A stretch of DNA of 64,000 nucleotides from NCBI RefSeq assembly GCF_965638725.1, contig NC_134949.1, positions 117,111,378 through 117,175,377 of the forward strand. The letters run 5' to 3'. Shown here one piece after another: positions 62,216 through 64,000 of this stretch. Position numbers and translations under genes: made by a program. Source of the DNA: Aptenodytes patagonicus. Its lineage: Eukaryota > Chordata > Aves > Sphenisciformes > Spheniscidae. The notes under the pieces were generated by a model, which worked only from the letters and a program-made list of their open reading frames with translations, did no database searches and was not told where the DNA came from. Positions within the stretch are counted from its first letter, which is position 1, and each line of letters begins with the position of its first letter.

Positions 62216-64000
62216 CAGTGCTTTAACAGTCACCCTGCTTTTATTTTATGATAAGATATGGAGTCAAAACTGACGTGAAAACGTGCAGTGATTGTGAATT
62301 GATTTTACTGTTGTTCTTTAGGGGTGTGCATGCTGATTCCAGCAGCTCTGTCTTAAATGGGCTTTATCTGAGGCTAGAGTGTTTGGTCGGTGTGATGATT
62401 TGGCATTCCTTTAGGATCCTAAGGAGTGTCCCCAGAAATCCTTATTTAAATCTGCAGATTAGCAAGTGGAATGCTTGGTGGTTCTTTTTAAGAAGACAAG
62501 GAAACAAAATAGAAATGTGTTTTTTGGTGGGAAATTAGATTGAGGGAGGGGACAAAAAAAAATAAGGAAAACAAAAAAAAACAAAACAAAATGAAAAACC
62601 ACCCTACAGATTCTGTAAGATCTGTATCTGTATTTAAATGTTTTTTCATTATGATCTCCACTCACTGTTCTGACACCGCATCAGAAATTACTTTTTTTCA
62701 GTTTTGAAATAATAGCTGTTATCATTTGTTTCTTTGAAGAATGAAAGTGAATAACTGAATTGTTTTCTTTCCATGGCCAAACAGACTGTTTCAGTGTTCA
62801 AGGCTGGTTATAAATGTTGGACTGGTAACACTTCAAGTAGATGAAATTGTGTGAGAAAGATGCTGTCAGTATTGATAGGCTCAGAATCTGACCAAGCTTT
62901 TTTCTTCTTTCTTGTAAACTCCATTAACTAAAATTGCCAGACTGGATATCTGTAGTGTTGGGTTTTTGTATCTATTTTTGATATGAAGGTGGACCTACTT
63001 TTGTCTTCCTGAGTTTTGTTTCCTTTTAAATAAAAGTGGGATGGTGTTACATATCTGTCTTTGTATGATCCTCAAACACATCGAAATACTAGTACAAAAA
63101 TGCTAAATTATTTACTGGTAATATTAGTTTCAAATATAGAAATAGTAAAATAATGTCAATTCCATCATCTGTTAACATAAAAAAAAAATAGGCAATAATG
63201 TTACTTATGCAACCGGTTTGAGCAAGCATTTTACAGGGTGCCAAATGCTGGTATAACCTGTGTAGATTCTTTAATCCACACGGTAAAAATGGGAAGGGCA
63301 CTGAAATGCTGATTGGAACACACATTCACTGATACTCTAGCACAAATGAGAGAAGAAAGTAATTATAGGGGCAAAATTTGTGTGTTCCCTGCATTGTTTG
63401 TACACATAAGAGGTTATCTATTGCTGCAAATTGGATTAGCTGTATAAACAGCAGCATAATTTATTTAAAGTCAGGTCTCAAAGACTTGGAAAAGAATAGT
63501 GGAAGAACAAGAAGGGGATTATAAAAAGAAGAGAGGTACGGAGAATGCAGCTGTACTTGTGTACAGGTAACTCATGTAGCTCTTGTATAACTGGATGTAT
63601 TTTAATAAAGCAAAATTTCTTTGCGTTTTTACCATTGGCAATGTAGAGGGCTTGAGACTCAACACTTCAGCAGAAGCTTTAAACCTGTATGTAAGGGCTG
63701 TTGAAATTACGTATTTAAAACCAATCATATTTCATAAATTATCAATCACCACCTGCTTCTGAGTATCTATGCATATTCATACTTGTATTTCTTCCCCAGA
63801 TGACTTGCAGAAATGATCATGCGCCTTCCAAATGGATATATATAGTTGGTTCTTTGAAGTCAATAACGTAACTTCTATTTAACTTTTCTAGTGCTTGGAT
63901 TTTGTTTAGTGTACTCTCACTTAGGTACTGAAAGGAATGTTTTGGGAAGCTGCCCTGCCTGCAGCCATGGTGATAGCATGAGAGGCACAGACAGGTGGCT

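Larger units (their letters stand above)
47637..64000 (+). other. NCAM2: NCAM2 intron 1 (5' part)
   Basis: This is the sequence downstream of the exon 1 donor. No open frame with a good acceptor resembles the expected second exon (first Ig domain), so intron 1 exceeds 16 kb here; NCAM2 is known for very large introns. Contents are the second CpG block, simple repeats, L2/MIR-type relics, possible old amniote repeats and long plain AT-rich stretches. I see no exon or RNA gene in it. Confidence 0.78.

Noticed and set aside
1..64000. tRNA genes, CRISPR arrays, bacterial-type operons
   Set aside because: No B-box-like GGTTCGAATCC, no regularly spaced repeats and no dense coding were seen.

Overview
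The window looks like bird nuclear DNA. The dominant repeats are CR1 LINEs, including 3' ends with the CR1 octamer tail. There are two solo LTRs of an avian ERVL-like family, and no Alu or L1. Much older L2/MIR-type relics are scattered between them. The LTR family is one I associate with non-chicken birds (probably Neoaves); that is inference. The DNA is AT-rich and gene-poor except for one strong CpG island.

The only gene I can name is NCAM2 (neural cell adhesion molecule 2), on the + strand. Its first coding exon (47585-47636) lies in a CpG island spanning about 46.76-49.15 kb. The exon encodes the signal peptide and ends in phase 1 at a GT donor. Everything from 47637 to the right edge is the start of the large NCAM2 intron 1. 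No second exon is in the window, so the Ig and FNIII domains lie beyond it.

Layout: 1-22.5 kb is intergenic desert with relic L2/MIR pieces, a short CR1 3' end (7980-8162), a solo LTR (13070-13654) and an old CR1 fragment (13840-14190). 22.5-26.1 kb is a long, dead, minus-strand CR1 with recognisable ORF1, endonuclease and reverse-transcriptase pieces. 26.1-37.3 kb is desert with an old LINE fragment near 27.4 kb and a possible two-exon transcript (32552-33792). 37.3-38.6 kb is a CR1 split by a second solo LTR in the opposite orientation, with a perfect 5-bp target duplication. 38.6-44.8 kb is unremarkable. 44.8-46.26 kb carries degraded protein-like minus-strand reading frames that I read as an unidentified pseudogene. 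46.7-49.2 kb is the NCAM2 promoter island and exon 1, and 49.2-64 kb is intron.

No tRNA, rRNA, CRISPR array or operon was seen. The short open frames elsewhere are what random AT-rich DNA gives. I found no clear novel biological system. The observations most worth checking are the candidate pseudogene next to the NCAM2 promoter, the phase-compatible candidate exons, and the LTR/CR1 nesting with a conserved CRE-TATA module.
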